The position numbers were made by a program, and so were the translations under genes. The notes beneath the pieces are model-generated. The model saw only the letters and a list, made by a program, of their open reading frames with translations, ran no database searches and had not been told where the DNA came from. Below, one piece after another: positions 1-6,628 of a stretch of DNA of 11,241 bases. Each line of letters begins with the position of its first letter. The first letter of the stretch is position 1. Origin of the DNA: Thermoplasmata archaeon (GTDB lineage Archaea; Thermoplasmatota; Thermoplasmata; Thermoplasmatales; Thermoplasmataceae); NCBI GenBank assembly GCA_021827885.1, contig JAKAUD010000162.1:1-11241 (forward strand), read 5' to 3'.

Positions 1-2
1 TC

Positions 3-1165
3 TCAGCAGCTTCAGATCTGATCCCGGAGCTGAAGCGCAGGTTTCCAGATCACTGGTCGGAGATATTGGCCATGTCCATGATCAGGGCAGAGGATCCAAG
101 GCCAATCAAACTTATGAAGAGTGCCTGGGAAAAGCTCTATGTATCAACACAGATCGATGCATCCCTCTCGGAGAACACCATATCGGAGAAACTCCGGATA
201 ACAGGATCAGATTATTCCGCTCAGAGAGGATTCTTTCAGTCCCTAACAGCGAATGGTGACAGGATTCTTTTCGGCCTTTCAGGCATATTCTCACGATCGG
301 AGAACATACAGCTGGCGGAGAAAGGCCACAGTCCAAGACATATGCACATGGATCAGATCAACTTCGCCCTCATCGTTTCAGGAAAGCGGCACAGGCCGGT
401 GATCCTTGAAATTCTTCCTGGGTCCGTAAGGGATTACAAGGCGTTTGATTCCATCATGGAGCTATACGATATTCATGAGTGCATCATCATAGCAGATCGG
501 GGTCTTGCATCCTATGAAATGCCCAGGAAGAGGGGGGCATGTATCTCATCGTTGCAATTAGACGCAATTTTGATGTTGTGGATTCCGGCATGGATCTTGA
601 TAGAAGCTTCATGTTCAACAACAGGGGAATAAACTCCGGTGTAAAGGATCTGGGCGGAAAATATCTTTACATGTACGGGGACACGTCTCTTCGCGCAGAG
701 GAGGAAACCAATATGATAAGAGAGATCGGGATCGGAGAGAAGAAGCAGAAAGATCTCATCGCTGAGAGAGACAGGCTGGGAAAATTCGCAATACTGAGCA
801 ACCTGAGATCAGACCCGAAGGAGATATACGAACTCTACAAGTCGCGGGAAGAGGTGGAGGCCGCATTCGATTCCATGAAGAACGAGCTGGAGAACGACAA
901 ATCGTATCTGCACACAACCGACGGTATCAGGGGATACTTCTTCATATCTTTCGTATCGCTGTATATTTACTTCAGCATCCTTGAGGCGCTGAAGGAGAAG
1001 AAACTCTCACAGAAAATATCCGTGAAGGATGCGCTGTTTGAACTCTCAAAGACATATGTCATAGCGGATGGAGCAAGAAGATCGGTGGCAGAGATTCCCG
1101 ATAGATCACAGAAGATTGCAGATGCATTTGGATTGAAGTTATACCCTAAGATTGTGCGGAGTTAG
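3..1165 (+). pseudogene. IS4/IS1634-superfamily transposase, 5'-cut by window edge, frameshifted
   Basis: DDE transposase remnant. The frame is open from position 3 (SAASDLIPELKRRF...), so the true start lies outside the window; the TTG at 66 is internal. Frame 1 carries IFSRSENIQLAEKG and the second catalytic Asp in IIADRG (codon 495-497). It then loses register at a run of six G (532-537). Reading resumes one frame back at 539 and continues to the stop at 1163-1165. The second part contains the IS4 signature Y-x2-R-x3-E-x6-K (YKSREEVEAAFDSMK, 836-880) followed by a hydrophobic segment (YFFISFVSLYIYFSIL), as in the family. The first catalytic Asp, expected in the [F/Y]-D-L-[T/S] strand, reads Gly (LFGLSG, codon 273-275), judging from recalled family pattern. 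Frameshift plus lost Asp make a dead copy likely. One missing G at a homopolymer could also be a sequencing error or programmed -1 slippage. Confidence 0.85.
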
Positions 1166-1527
1166 AATTTAAAATTAATGGTTGTAAAAATTCTGGAAGT
1201 CATGTTAGGAACTGAAGAATCATTATATTATGAATGTATTATATTATTTAATGATTATACCGTTTGCAGAAACACCACATGACTAGGAAATGATCGAGAA
1301 ATTTCAGAAAGTATACTGGGCCTGAAAAAGATCGTTGATAGACATCAGGGTGAGAACAGGAAACTTATGGAGAAACTTAACGAATATCGAAAAAGACACT
1401 CGCCAATCCAGGAGTGAAGAATGGAAAGCCTTATTCTATTACTATGGAAGAGAATAAACAGAATTAGGAGGAATTCCGTGGTGGCTATGATTAGAAGAGA
1501 AAACAGTGAGCACGGTTATTTCCAAAC
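1166..1527. other. AT-rich intergenic gap between convergent units; possible gene remnant
   Basis: No gene is supported here. The left part is very AT-rich and has an exact 10-bp direct repeat ATTATATTAT at 1222-1231 and 1238-1247. From 1283 to 1417 one plus-strand frame stays open for 44 codons and reads like protein (LGLKKIVDRHQGENRKLMEK...), ending in TGA. It lacks an ATG/GTG/TTG start and is preceded by an in-frame stop, so at most it is a remnant. A second short frame (1421-1549, 42 codons, ATG start) runs into the end of the minus-strand glycosyltransferase and is probably chance. The gap lies downstream of both the broken transposase and the minus-strand operon, so it would hold the ends of both transcripts. 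Confidence 0.4.
1222..1247. repeat. 10-bp AT-rich direct repeat pair
   Basis: ATTATATTAT occurs exactly twice, at 1222-1231 and 1238-1247, separated by six bases. The low complexity makes chance plausible. It could be a TATA-like or transcript-end element, but nothing downstream on either strand decides this. Confidence 0.45.
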
Positions 1528-2562
1528 CTATGAAAAAACCCTTTGGTAGACTTCAAGGGTCTGTTTTACCACGTTTTCCGGACGAAGGCTCAAAACATCA
1601 TCGAAAGCTGTAGCTAGGTTCACATTCCTCCATTCCTCATTCTCTAAAACGTTGTTCAAATTATGTTGATCCCAGAGGCATGTGTGCCTCTTTGTTATTT
1701 CTGGAATATTCCCGTTGAAGCACAAAACCGGTATCATCATAGCCTTCGCCTTTGCTATTGGTATGCCAAAGCCCTCATACGTGGATGTGGAAAGATACGC
1801 GTCAAATCCAGCCATCACAGAAGGAACTTCTGCTTCTGGCAGGAATCCATGGTAATTTATCCTGGGATCATCTTTAATCTCATCCTGAAAGGGAAACCGG
1901 GAACCATATATATGAAACTCAATGTCGTTGGACTTAAAATTTTTAAATATCTCAATAAATTTGTACAGCATCTCTGATTTATTCCAGTTGAAGTTGTTCA
2001 CATAGCCAATGATTATCTTACTCTTTTCTCTCCTAGCGACATCAGGCTGAGAATAACGGTGTTCTATTATTGGACCCTGAATTGTGATCTTTTCCTTTTC
2101 GATGCCATAACCAGACTGTAATATTTTGGAGTCCTCTTCAGTTCTTGCAAAGATGTGGTCATAGGAAGGAAGAAAATCAAAGGATTTTCTTTTCAAAAAA
2201 TCATCAATTACTGAACGAAGGTTTCTTTCTGGTTTTACAAAGAAAGGGTAAAAATCATGAACGGTTATGATTTTCTTCTGCGAATATTTTGAGAAATTTA
2301 TGACAGGTAGTGTGTTGCATAAATCGTTTGGATGCAAAACATGAATGAATTTTTTCTCTATCAATTGCTTAATTTTAAAAAGAAACAGGTTTCTTGCAAG
2401 CATCCTATTCAATCTTGGAAATTGCGAACCTGATAATTCATAGATATCAATGCTATCGAAAGAGATTTCCTTAGAAAGATATTCCTTGAACGTATAATTC
2501 ATATCCGGAACCCCTTGTCCATTACGCGCGAATGATGTCGCAACAAGTAAAATCTTATTCAT
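1528..2562 (-). CDS. GT-B glycosyltransferase, GT4-like, with altered EX7E motif
   Basis: Predicted cytoplasmic or membrane-associated glycosyltransferase of 344 residues, normal length for the GT-B fold. It would move a sugar from a nucleotide-sugar donor to a growing glycan. The N-terminal domain starts with a beta strand (NKILLVATS) and has the acceptor-side VHDFYP at 101-106. The C-terminal Rossmann-like domain begins near 183 (IIIGYVNNFNWNKS) and holds GF at 239-240 and the donor-binding loop STYEGFGIP at 260-268. The GT4 EX7E motif would be E263 and a second Glu at 271, but residue 271 is Lys (IAKAKAM; codon 1752-1750 read on the minus strand is AAG). ATG at 2562 overlaps the upstream gene by 8 bp, and AGGA lies about 10 nt before it, so translation is probably coupled. 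It is the second and last gene of the minus-strand unit. Donor and acceptor are unknown; activity is uncertain because of the Lys. Confidence 0.87.
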   Translation of the reverse strand: MNKILLVATSFARNGQGVPDMNYTFKEYLSKEISFDSIDIYELSGSQFPRLNRMLARNLFLFKIKQLIEKKFIHVLHPNDLCNTLPVINFSKYSQKKIITVHDFYPFFVKPERNLRSVIDDFLKRKSFDFLPSYDHIFARTEEDSKILQSGYGIEKEKITIQGPIIEHRYSQPDVARREKSKIIIGYVNNFNWNKSEMLYKFIEIFKNFKSNDIEFHIYGSRFPFQDEIKDDPRINYHGFLPEAEVPSVMAGFDAYLSTSTYEGFGIPIAKAKAMMIPVLCFNGNIPEITKRHTCLWDQHNLNNVLENEEWRNVNLATAFDDVLSLRPENVVKQTLEVYQRVFS

Positions 2563-3724
2563 GAAAACTATTCCTATAATCCTTGACTATATTCTTGAAA
2601 AATATCAGCTGCTGTTTTGCTATAAAGTCGTACGAATATTTGTCGACACATTCTCTTGCCTTCATTGCCTTTTTCATAGCTGATGCATTATCATCCAATA
2701 CCTGCTTCACAGTTTCAGCACAGAGTTGAATGTTCCCCAATTCAACCGGAAAATAGTTTCCTCGCAAATAATAGTAAGCAGGGAGAGAATAGGCTACAAT
2801 TGGAGTACCCATACTTGCTGCCTCCATAACGCTTATTGCCCATCCTTCCTCATAGCTAAGGAAAAGGAATATCTTGGACTTCTTCAGTAATTCATACTTC
2901 TGTTCATCCGAAACATAACCCTTCAATAATACATTTTCTGAAAGACCAGATTTATTAATCATCTTTCTAATTTTGGCAACATATCTGTTTTTACCTTTTC
3001 CGGCAAGTACCACCCTGAGATTCAAGGAATATTTATTTTTTAGAATTTTAACAACCCGGATAAAGTCCTTTATTCCCTTATGGTTTTCAATCCTCCCGAT
3101 GTAGCAGATATCATAATCCATATCAGGTCTTGTTTCATGAGGCGTATAATTTAATTCTTTATTCATGACTGCAGTAAGGTTTGGGAAAACTAATATTTTG
3201 GAATGTTTGAGCGTATTTGGGTTATCTAGAAAAATTGGTATCCTGAATTTATTGAAAAAATACAAAACAGATGAAATATACAAAACATTCAGAATCACCC
3301 TGAATATACCTCTCCTGAAAGGATGAATTGAGATGCCTGGAGTTATATGGTGAACGTAAACTGCAATCGGTTTCATATATTTGCGAGAAAGCCTGAAAGC
3401 CAAAATAACGTCAGGAGGATAAGGCGACTCAGAAACAATTATGTCACAATTATTCATTTGATATAGATCATCGATTTTAACGAAAATGCACTGCAGAGTT
3501 GACTTAATTACAGAAGACAGATTAAATTTAATAGCTTTTACTGGATTGAACAATGAAATCTCTATTCCTGCAGACTGCCAAGAAGGGATCAAATTGTTAA
3601 AGTGGATATTTCCACCCCCACTTCCTGTTGTGTGTGTAAATCCTATTATGAGTATATTCCTTAGTTTTGATGGCAAGTAAAAACCTTTTTGGTATTTTTC
3701 TTTTGTATATGAGTGTTTCTTCAT
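2555..3724 (-). CDS. GT-B glycosyltransferase, GT4 family
   Basis: A 389-residue retaining-type glycosyltransferase. A basic N-terminal extension of about 20 residues precedes the first Rossmann strand (RNILIIGF, 22-29) and a glycine-rich loop (TGSGGGN, 33-39). An acceptor-side VHH lies at 124-126. The C-terminal donor domain has GRIENHKG (210-217), whose R211 and K216 fit the usual phosphate-binding pair. The complete EX7E motif is E293-GWAISVM-E301, followed by GTPIVAY. A hydrophobic stretch around 138-158 may touch the membrane. The ATG at 3724 is the only ATG before the first strand. It has no Shine-Dalgarno, while a TATA-like CCTATAC (3754-3760, plus-strand letters) lies about 33 nt upstream, suggesting a very short leader. 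It is first in a two-gene minus-strand unit pointing away from the IS5-type element. The family call is firm; donor, acceptor and linkage cannot be told. Confidence 0.9.
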   Translation of the reverse strand: MKKHSYTKEKYQKGFYLPSKLRNILIIGFTHTTGSGGGNIHFNNLIPSWQSAGIEISLFNPVKAIKFNLSSVIKSTLQCIFVKIDDLYQMNNCDIIVSESPYPPDVILAFRLSRKYMKPIAVYVHHITPGISIHPFRRGIFRVILNVLYISSVLYFFNKFRIPIFLDNPNTLKHSKILVFPNLTAVMNKELNYTPHETRPDMDYDICYIGRIENHKGIKDFIRVVKILKNKYSLNLRVVLAGKGKNRYVAKIRKMINKSGLSENVLLKGYVSDEQKYELLKKSKIFLFLSYEEGWAISVMEAASMGTPIVAYSLPAYYYLRGNYFPVELGNIQLCAETVKQVLDDNASAMKKAMKARECVDKYSYDFIAKQQLIFFKNIVKDYRNSFHE

Positions 3725-3753
3725 TGCGACATTGAATGCTATAAGAGAATCAA

Positions 3754-3760
3754 CCTATAC
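3754..3760 (-). promoter_or_regulatory. Candidate TATA box for the minus-strand glycosyltransferase pair
   Basis: GTATAGG on the minus strand is centred about 33 nt before the ATG at 3724. This would give a leader of only a few bases, in keeping with the absence of a Shine-Dalgarno sequence. A nearer match (CTTATAG, 3745-3739) is too close to the start to be the TATA box. The assignment rests on spacing and composition only. Confidence 0.3.
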
Positions 3761-3879
3761 TCCTGTATGATTGAGTTCCGCTCAATACTGGACATGCGGA
3801 GGGGCAGTGAATTTTGACTGCAGGTTCGGATCTGCTTGACATTGAATCTGCCCTGATCATTATCGCCGATAGGCATTCT

Positions 3880-3896
3880 CTTTCCTTTTGGGAAAG
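3880..3896. repeat. Small perfect stem-loop
   Basis: CTTTCC (3880-3885), loop TTTTG, GGAAAG (3891-3896). It lies upstream of the minus-strand glycosyltransferase pair and outside the inferred IS. No function is indicated; a stem this short can occur by chance. Confidence 0.4.
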
Positions 3897-4026
3897 GTAT
3901 AGGTGTCTGCGACTCTGACCGTTCTCCCCAGGTAGATGGATATGGGCAGGAAGGCTAACAAATGCTCTGGATTGGAATCGACACGCATCTCAGGATGCTG
4001 CTGTGTTGAATGAATACATGAACAGA

Positions 4027-4335
4027 TTATAGCTTGAGCTGCTTCATTTCCTGCTCACCGGGAATAACCTTCCATGATCTGTATTCTGCCCCGTATTCCC
4101 GGACGAGTTCTTCCACCTTCTTCACGTCCTCTTCTCTTATCATTATGATACCTCTCTCATATACCACGGAAGGTATCTCTTCCAGCAGACCCTTCTTGTG
4201 CCTGTTGTACTGGCTGTAGTTTGAGTACGTGTCATAACCGTACAGTTTCCTGAAAAGGGAGTTCACCCTGCTCTTTCTCCTCTTCCTGCTGTTGGTATAG
4301 GATGCGTGGATCTTGATCAGTATTGAAGTCTTCAT
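4027..4335 (-). CDS. Small basic protein of unknown function, divergent to IS5-type transposase
   Basis: A 102-residue protein I do not recognise. The N-terminal half is strongly basic with aromatic residues (SRKRRKSRVNSLFRKLYGYD, then SNYSQYNRHKKG), suggesting nucleic-acid contact. The C-terminal half reads as strand-helix-strand (RGIIMIREEDVKKVEELVRE, then AEYRSWKVI), like half of a ferredoxin-like fold. The composition is convincingly protein-like. I chose the ATG at 4335; an in-frame TTG at 4350 would add five residues and lies about 26 nt from the TATA-like element at 4371-4379, so a leaderless TTG start is possible. The gene diverges from the transposase and lies inside the inferred IS repeats, so it may be an IS accessory or passenger gene. 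No helix-turn-helix or catalytic motif is evident. Confidence 0.6.
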   Translation of the reverse strand: MKTSILIKIHASYTNSRKRRKSRVNSLFRKLYGYDTYSNYSQYNRHKKGLLEEIPSVVYERGIIMIREEDVKKVEELVREYGAEYRSWKVIPGEQEMKQLKL

Positions 4336-4370
4336 AAGAGAATAGAACAAGAGGGTCTATATGCTTTATC

Positions 4371-4379
4371 TCTATAATA
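4371..4379. promoter_or_regulatory. TATA-like box, possibly bidirectional, of the IS5-type element
   Basis: TCTATAATA is centred about 27 nt before the transposase ATG at 4402, the spacing expected for a leaderless archaeal transcript; no Shine-Dalgarno precedes that ATG. Read on the other strand, ATTATAG lies about 26 nt before the TTG at 4350 of the divergent small gene, so the same element could serve both genes. Confidence 0.5.
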
Positions 4380-4398
4380 CGGCGGTATACCACCGTAT
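4377..4398. promoter_or_regulatory. 22-bp near-perfect palindrome between TATA box and transposase start
   Basis: Half-sites ATACGGCGGTA (4377-4387) and TACCACCGTAT (4388-4398) are inverted copies with one mismatched pair in eleven. The site overlaps the 3' edge of the TATA-like box and ends 3 nt before the ATG, where a bound repressor would block TBP/TFB or polymerase. Operator function is inferred from symmetry and position. Alternatively it could form a hairpin in any read-through transcript entering the IS and mask the transposase start. Confidence 0.5.
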
Positions 4399-4401
4399 TG
4401 G

Positions 4402-5349
4402 ATGGAGTCGACTGTGTCAAGATGGGGGAAACCTTACAAAGACCAGAGAAACTGGCCGGGATACAATGAACAGCTGGTGGTGAGGGGAGAGTTCTATCCG
4501 GACCTCGGATTCTCGAAGAGGTGGAATTCAGATCTGAGGAAGATGAACGGATCCAGGAGAGGAGGACAATTTGAATTTCCGGACTCACTGATAAAATGGC
4601 TGGTGATATGGAAGCAGCTCGTGGACTACCGTGGACTGGAAGGGATAACAGGGAAGCTGCATGAATACGGCCTCATACCGGATTATCCGGACTATACCAC
4701 AATATGGCACCGCATCCATGATCTTGTTACGGAGATAAGGATGCCTGATTACAGTGATCTCGATCCGGCATCAGACGGCACTGGATTGAAGGCATCAAAT
4801 GCCGGAGAATGCCGCGTCCTGAAGTACGGCGATCCGGATGCGGGGAGGAGGAAGCATCTCGTTGTGGTGATCACGGCGGGCGTGAAGACGAAGAAGATCA
4901 TCGGCATTGAGGTGTACATTGAGGGAAAGGATCACTCTGAGCCCGATGCAGCCCGTAAGCATATCGGCAAAGGATACAGTGTCAGGGAATTCTTTGGTGA
5001 CGGTGCTTTTGACACCAATGACATGTTCTCCTTCCTCGGAGCCAGGGGCATCAAGCCCATAATAAAGATCAGGAAGAACGCTTCCACGGATCGGTGCAGG
5101 GGAAGCAGGTACTGCAGGAAGGAGATAAGGGAATACCAGGAGAAAGGATACAGGAAATGGGCAGATGACAACGATTACGGGATGAGGTGGCCGGGAACAG
5201 AAGGGATCATCTCTGCCGTTAAGAGGAAGTTCGGAGAGAACTGCGTGAGCAGAAGCACAGAAGGACTGGAAGCTGAGGGATGCCAGAGGTTCTGGATATA
5301 CGATTATATAAACCAGCGGGCAAAGAAGGAGGTGAAGGCAGTGAACTGA
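4402..5349 (+). CDS. IS5-family DDE transposase
   Basis: A 315-residue transposase that appears intact. It would bind the element's ends and carry out cut-and-paste transposition with an RNase H-fold catalytic core. The N-terminal region (YNEQLVVRGE at 21-30, WNSDLRKMN at 41-49, FPDSLIKWLVIWKQL at 59-73, TIWHRIHDL at 100-108) matches the DNA-binding part of archaeal IS5 proteins. The DDE residues are probably D125 in SDGTGLK, D200 in FFGDGAFD and E267 in PGTEGIISAVKRKFGE. A Cys-containing segment (CRGSRYCRK, 232-240) lies between the second Asp and the Glu. ATG at 4402 follows a TATA-like box by 27 nt and a palindrome by 3 nt, so a leaderless transcript is likely. No frameshift or stop is seen, unlike the two other transposases in the window. 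The family is clear; the exact subgroup is not. Confidence 0.92.
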   Translation: MESTVSRWGKPYKDQRNWPGYNEQLVVRGEFYPDLGFSKRWNSDLRKMNGSRRGGQFEFPDSLIKWLVIWKQLVDYRGLEGITGKLHEYGLIPDYPDYTTIWHRIHDLVTEIRMPDYSDLDPASDGTGLKASNAGECRVLKYGDPDAGRRKHLVVVITAGVKTKKIIGIEVYIEGKDHSEPDAARKHIGKGYSVREFFGDGAFDTNDMFSFLGARGIKPIIKIRKNASTDRCRGSRYCRKEIREYQEKGYRKWADDNDYGMRWPGTEGIISAVKRKFGENCVSRSTEGLEAEGCQRFWIYDYINQRAKKEVKAVN

Positions 5350-5431
5350 TCGATGATTGAGGGAAAATAAGAAAATGATCGCATTATGTGCGGGTGCCGG
5401 GAGGATTTGTTAAACAGAGCGGGCCGCATGG

Positions 5432-5445
5432 AAAATAAAAAATAG
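5432..5445 (+). promoter_or_regulatory. Candidate A/T-rich TATA element for the plus-strand glycan operon
   Basis: AAAATAAAAAATAG is centred about 28 nt before the ATG at 5466, which has no Shine-Dalgarno sequence. It lies just outside the inferred right end of the IS5-type element (5412), so the promoter would be host DNA. The A-richness makes it a weak match; spacing is the main support. Confidence 0.4.
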
Positions 5446-5465
5446 ATTCAGTCATTTTACAATCA

Positions 5466-6584
5466 ATGAAAATCGCCTTTCTCATTAAAGAAATATATCC
5501 AAGCGCAGGGCAGACATATAACCTCGGTGAAATAATAAAATATTTATTATCATTGCACTCCGACTGGGGGATTTCTGTGTTTTCCAGTAACGTCTATTAT
5601 CCATTAGTTGAGGGAATGAATGATCCAAGAGTTAGAATTATAAAAATTAATGAATACTATGGTTCTATGTTATTTAAGGCTAAACTCGCAGCCAGACTAA
5701 AAGAATATGATGTTCTGTACGTTAAGGGAAGCTATCCGTACGTTTTTCCAGCAATAGAGTCCAAACGACCAACAGTATTGGTCATCCACCAGATGGAGTC
5801 TCCAAAATTATTCAATGGGGTGGTACCAAAACTAAAAATAATTGCCGCAAATTTGCTGACAAATCATGTCCTGAAGAAAGCTGACAATGTTGTAACAGTT
5901 TCGGATGAACTGGGTTCATTTTATGAAAAGAAATTTGGCATAAAAATAAAGGTTATACCGGACCAAATTTCAGGTCTCTTTTTTGCGTCACCACTAAGAA
6001 AAGTTCCAGATAGGTCTCAAGAAATTAGATTGTTAACCGTGGGCAACTGGGACGGATCGAATGGAAGAAAAAGGCACGATATACTCCTCAGTGATTTTGC
6101 TAATGCAATCAAAGTTCTACCTAAATTGCACATTTCCATGGTCGGTCTTTCCAATGATAATTTAAAAGAACTCGGTAAGGTTTGTAATGATTTGCAGCTA
6201 GATAGTTACGTAACATTGAAGGGATACCTTGGAGAGAAGGAACTAATAGAAGAATTCAAAAATAACCACATTTACGCAACCGCCACCACATACGAAGGTT
6301 TTTATAGGCAGATAGTCGAAGGTTTTGCTAGCGGCATGCCTGCACTAGTATACGATTCTAGGAAAATTACCAAAGAACCATCCAGTTGTGCGTCCGTAAA
6401 TCATGTACTTAAGTCTGGAGCCGGTGAGTTGTTCTCTGATTCTGAATCCTTCACCTCTGCCATAATTAAGATTCTCGCTAATTATATTGAGTATAGTAGA
6501 AAAGCCAGGATATACGCAAAACTCTTTTCCGAAGAAGTTGTAGGTCTCAAGACAGAGAGATTGCTGGAAAGCATGGCATCCTAG
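5466..6584 (+). CDS. GT-B glycosyltransferase, GT4 family
   Basis: A 372-residue retaining glycosyltransferase of the GT-B fold, acting on the cytoplasmic face of the membrane. It starts directly with the first Rossmann strand (MKIAFLIKEIYP). The domain-1 acceptor side has VIHQMESP (106-113), and VTVSDELGSFYEKKFGI (143-159) is the usual boundary helix with its SE/SD-type turn. The donor domain begins around 188 (IRLLTVGNWDGSNGRKRHD), whose basic residues fit diphosphate binding. The EX7E motif is complete: E277-GFYRQIV-E285, then GFASGMPALVY. The ATG at 5466 is the natural start, with a TATA-like element 28 nt upstream and no Shine-Dalgarno, so it is probably leaderless. It opens the five-gene plus-strand run and lies 53 bp past the IS5-type element. 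Donor and acceptor are unknown. Confidence 0.9.
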   Translation: MKIAFLIKEIYPSAGQTYNLGEIIKYLLSLHSDWGISVFSSNVYYPLVEGMNDPRVRIIKINEYYGSMLFKAKLAARLKEYDVLYVKGSYPYVFPAIESKRPTVLVIHQMESPKLFNGVVPKLKIIAANLLTNHVLKKADNVVTVSDELGSFYEKKFGIKIKVIPDQISGLFFASPLRKVPDRSQEIRLLTVGNWDGSNGRKRHDILLSDFANAIKVLPKLHISMVGLSNDNLKELGKVCNDLQLDSYVTLKGYLGEKELIEEFKNNHIYATATTYEGFYRQIVEGFASGMPALVYDSRKITKEPSSCASVNHVLKSGAGELFSDSESFTSAIIKILANYIEYSRKARIYAKLFSEEVVGLKTERLLESMAS

Positions 6585-6591
6585 CCAGAAC

Positions 6592-6599
6592 TTTAATAT
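6592..6599 (+). promoter_or_regulatory. Candidate TATA box before the first GT2 gene
   Basis: TTTAATAT, a good archaeal TATA-box match, is centred 34 nt before the ATG at 6629, predicting a leader of roughly 8 nt. It lies in the 44-bp gap after the first glycosyltransferase gene and could be an internal promoter for the remaining four genes. Confidence 0.5.
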
Positions 6600-6628
6600 G
6601 TTATTTTGGTACTCACCGGATCGCGTTT

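Larger units (their letters stand above)
3725..4026. other. Gene-free stretch with small palindromes, containing the left IS boundary
   Basis: I see no gene here. Palindrome TATCGCCGATA lies at 3861-3871. A perfect 6-bp stem CTTTCC/GGAAAG with a 5-nt loop lies at 3880-3896. Minus-strand frames give coding-like scraps (for example ISIYLGRTVRVADTYTFPKR before a TAA near 3860) that I cannot assign, so decayed mobile DNA is possible. The probable left inverted repeat of the IS5-type element starts at 3956. Confidence 0.4.
3956..5412 (+). mobile_element. IS5-type insertion sequence with a divergent extra gene
   Basis: About 1.46 kb bounded by imperfect inverted repeats: TAACAAATGCTCTGG at 3956-3970, and at 5397-5412 a copy that reads TAACAAATCCTCCCGG on the minus strand. 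Thirteen of the first 15 positions match. Inside are the DDE transposase (4402-5349, plus) and a 102-residue gene of unknown function (4335-4027, minus). I see no clear target-site duplication next to the repeats. The element is longer than a single-ORF IS5 because of the second gene. Its G+C-rich codon use contrasts with the AT-rich glycosyltransferase genes on both sides. It sits between the divergent starts of the two glycosyltransferase arms. The boundaries are inferred from one window and could be wrong, in which case the small gene may belong to the host. Confidence 0.5.

Noticed and set aside
1421..1549. 42-codon plus-strand ORF with AGGAGG before an internal GTG
   Set aside because: No recognisable protein character, and it overlaps the end of the real minus-strand glycosyltransferase; a purine-rich match by chance is likely.
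1663..1977. 104-codon plus-strand ORF
   Set aside because: Antisense shadow of the minus-strand glycosyltransferase, which has clear GT-B motifs.
3962..4009. Short plus-strand frame MLWIGIDTHLRML resembling the first residues of an IS110-type transposase
   Set aside because: Only 15 codons before a stop, and it overlaps the inferred left inverted repeat of the IS5-type element; the GIDTH match alone is too short.
4232..4588. 118-codon minus-strand ORF
   Set aside because: It overlaps the IS5-type transposase start and the small gene in another frame; its composition (Ser/Pro runs) is that of an antisense shadow.
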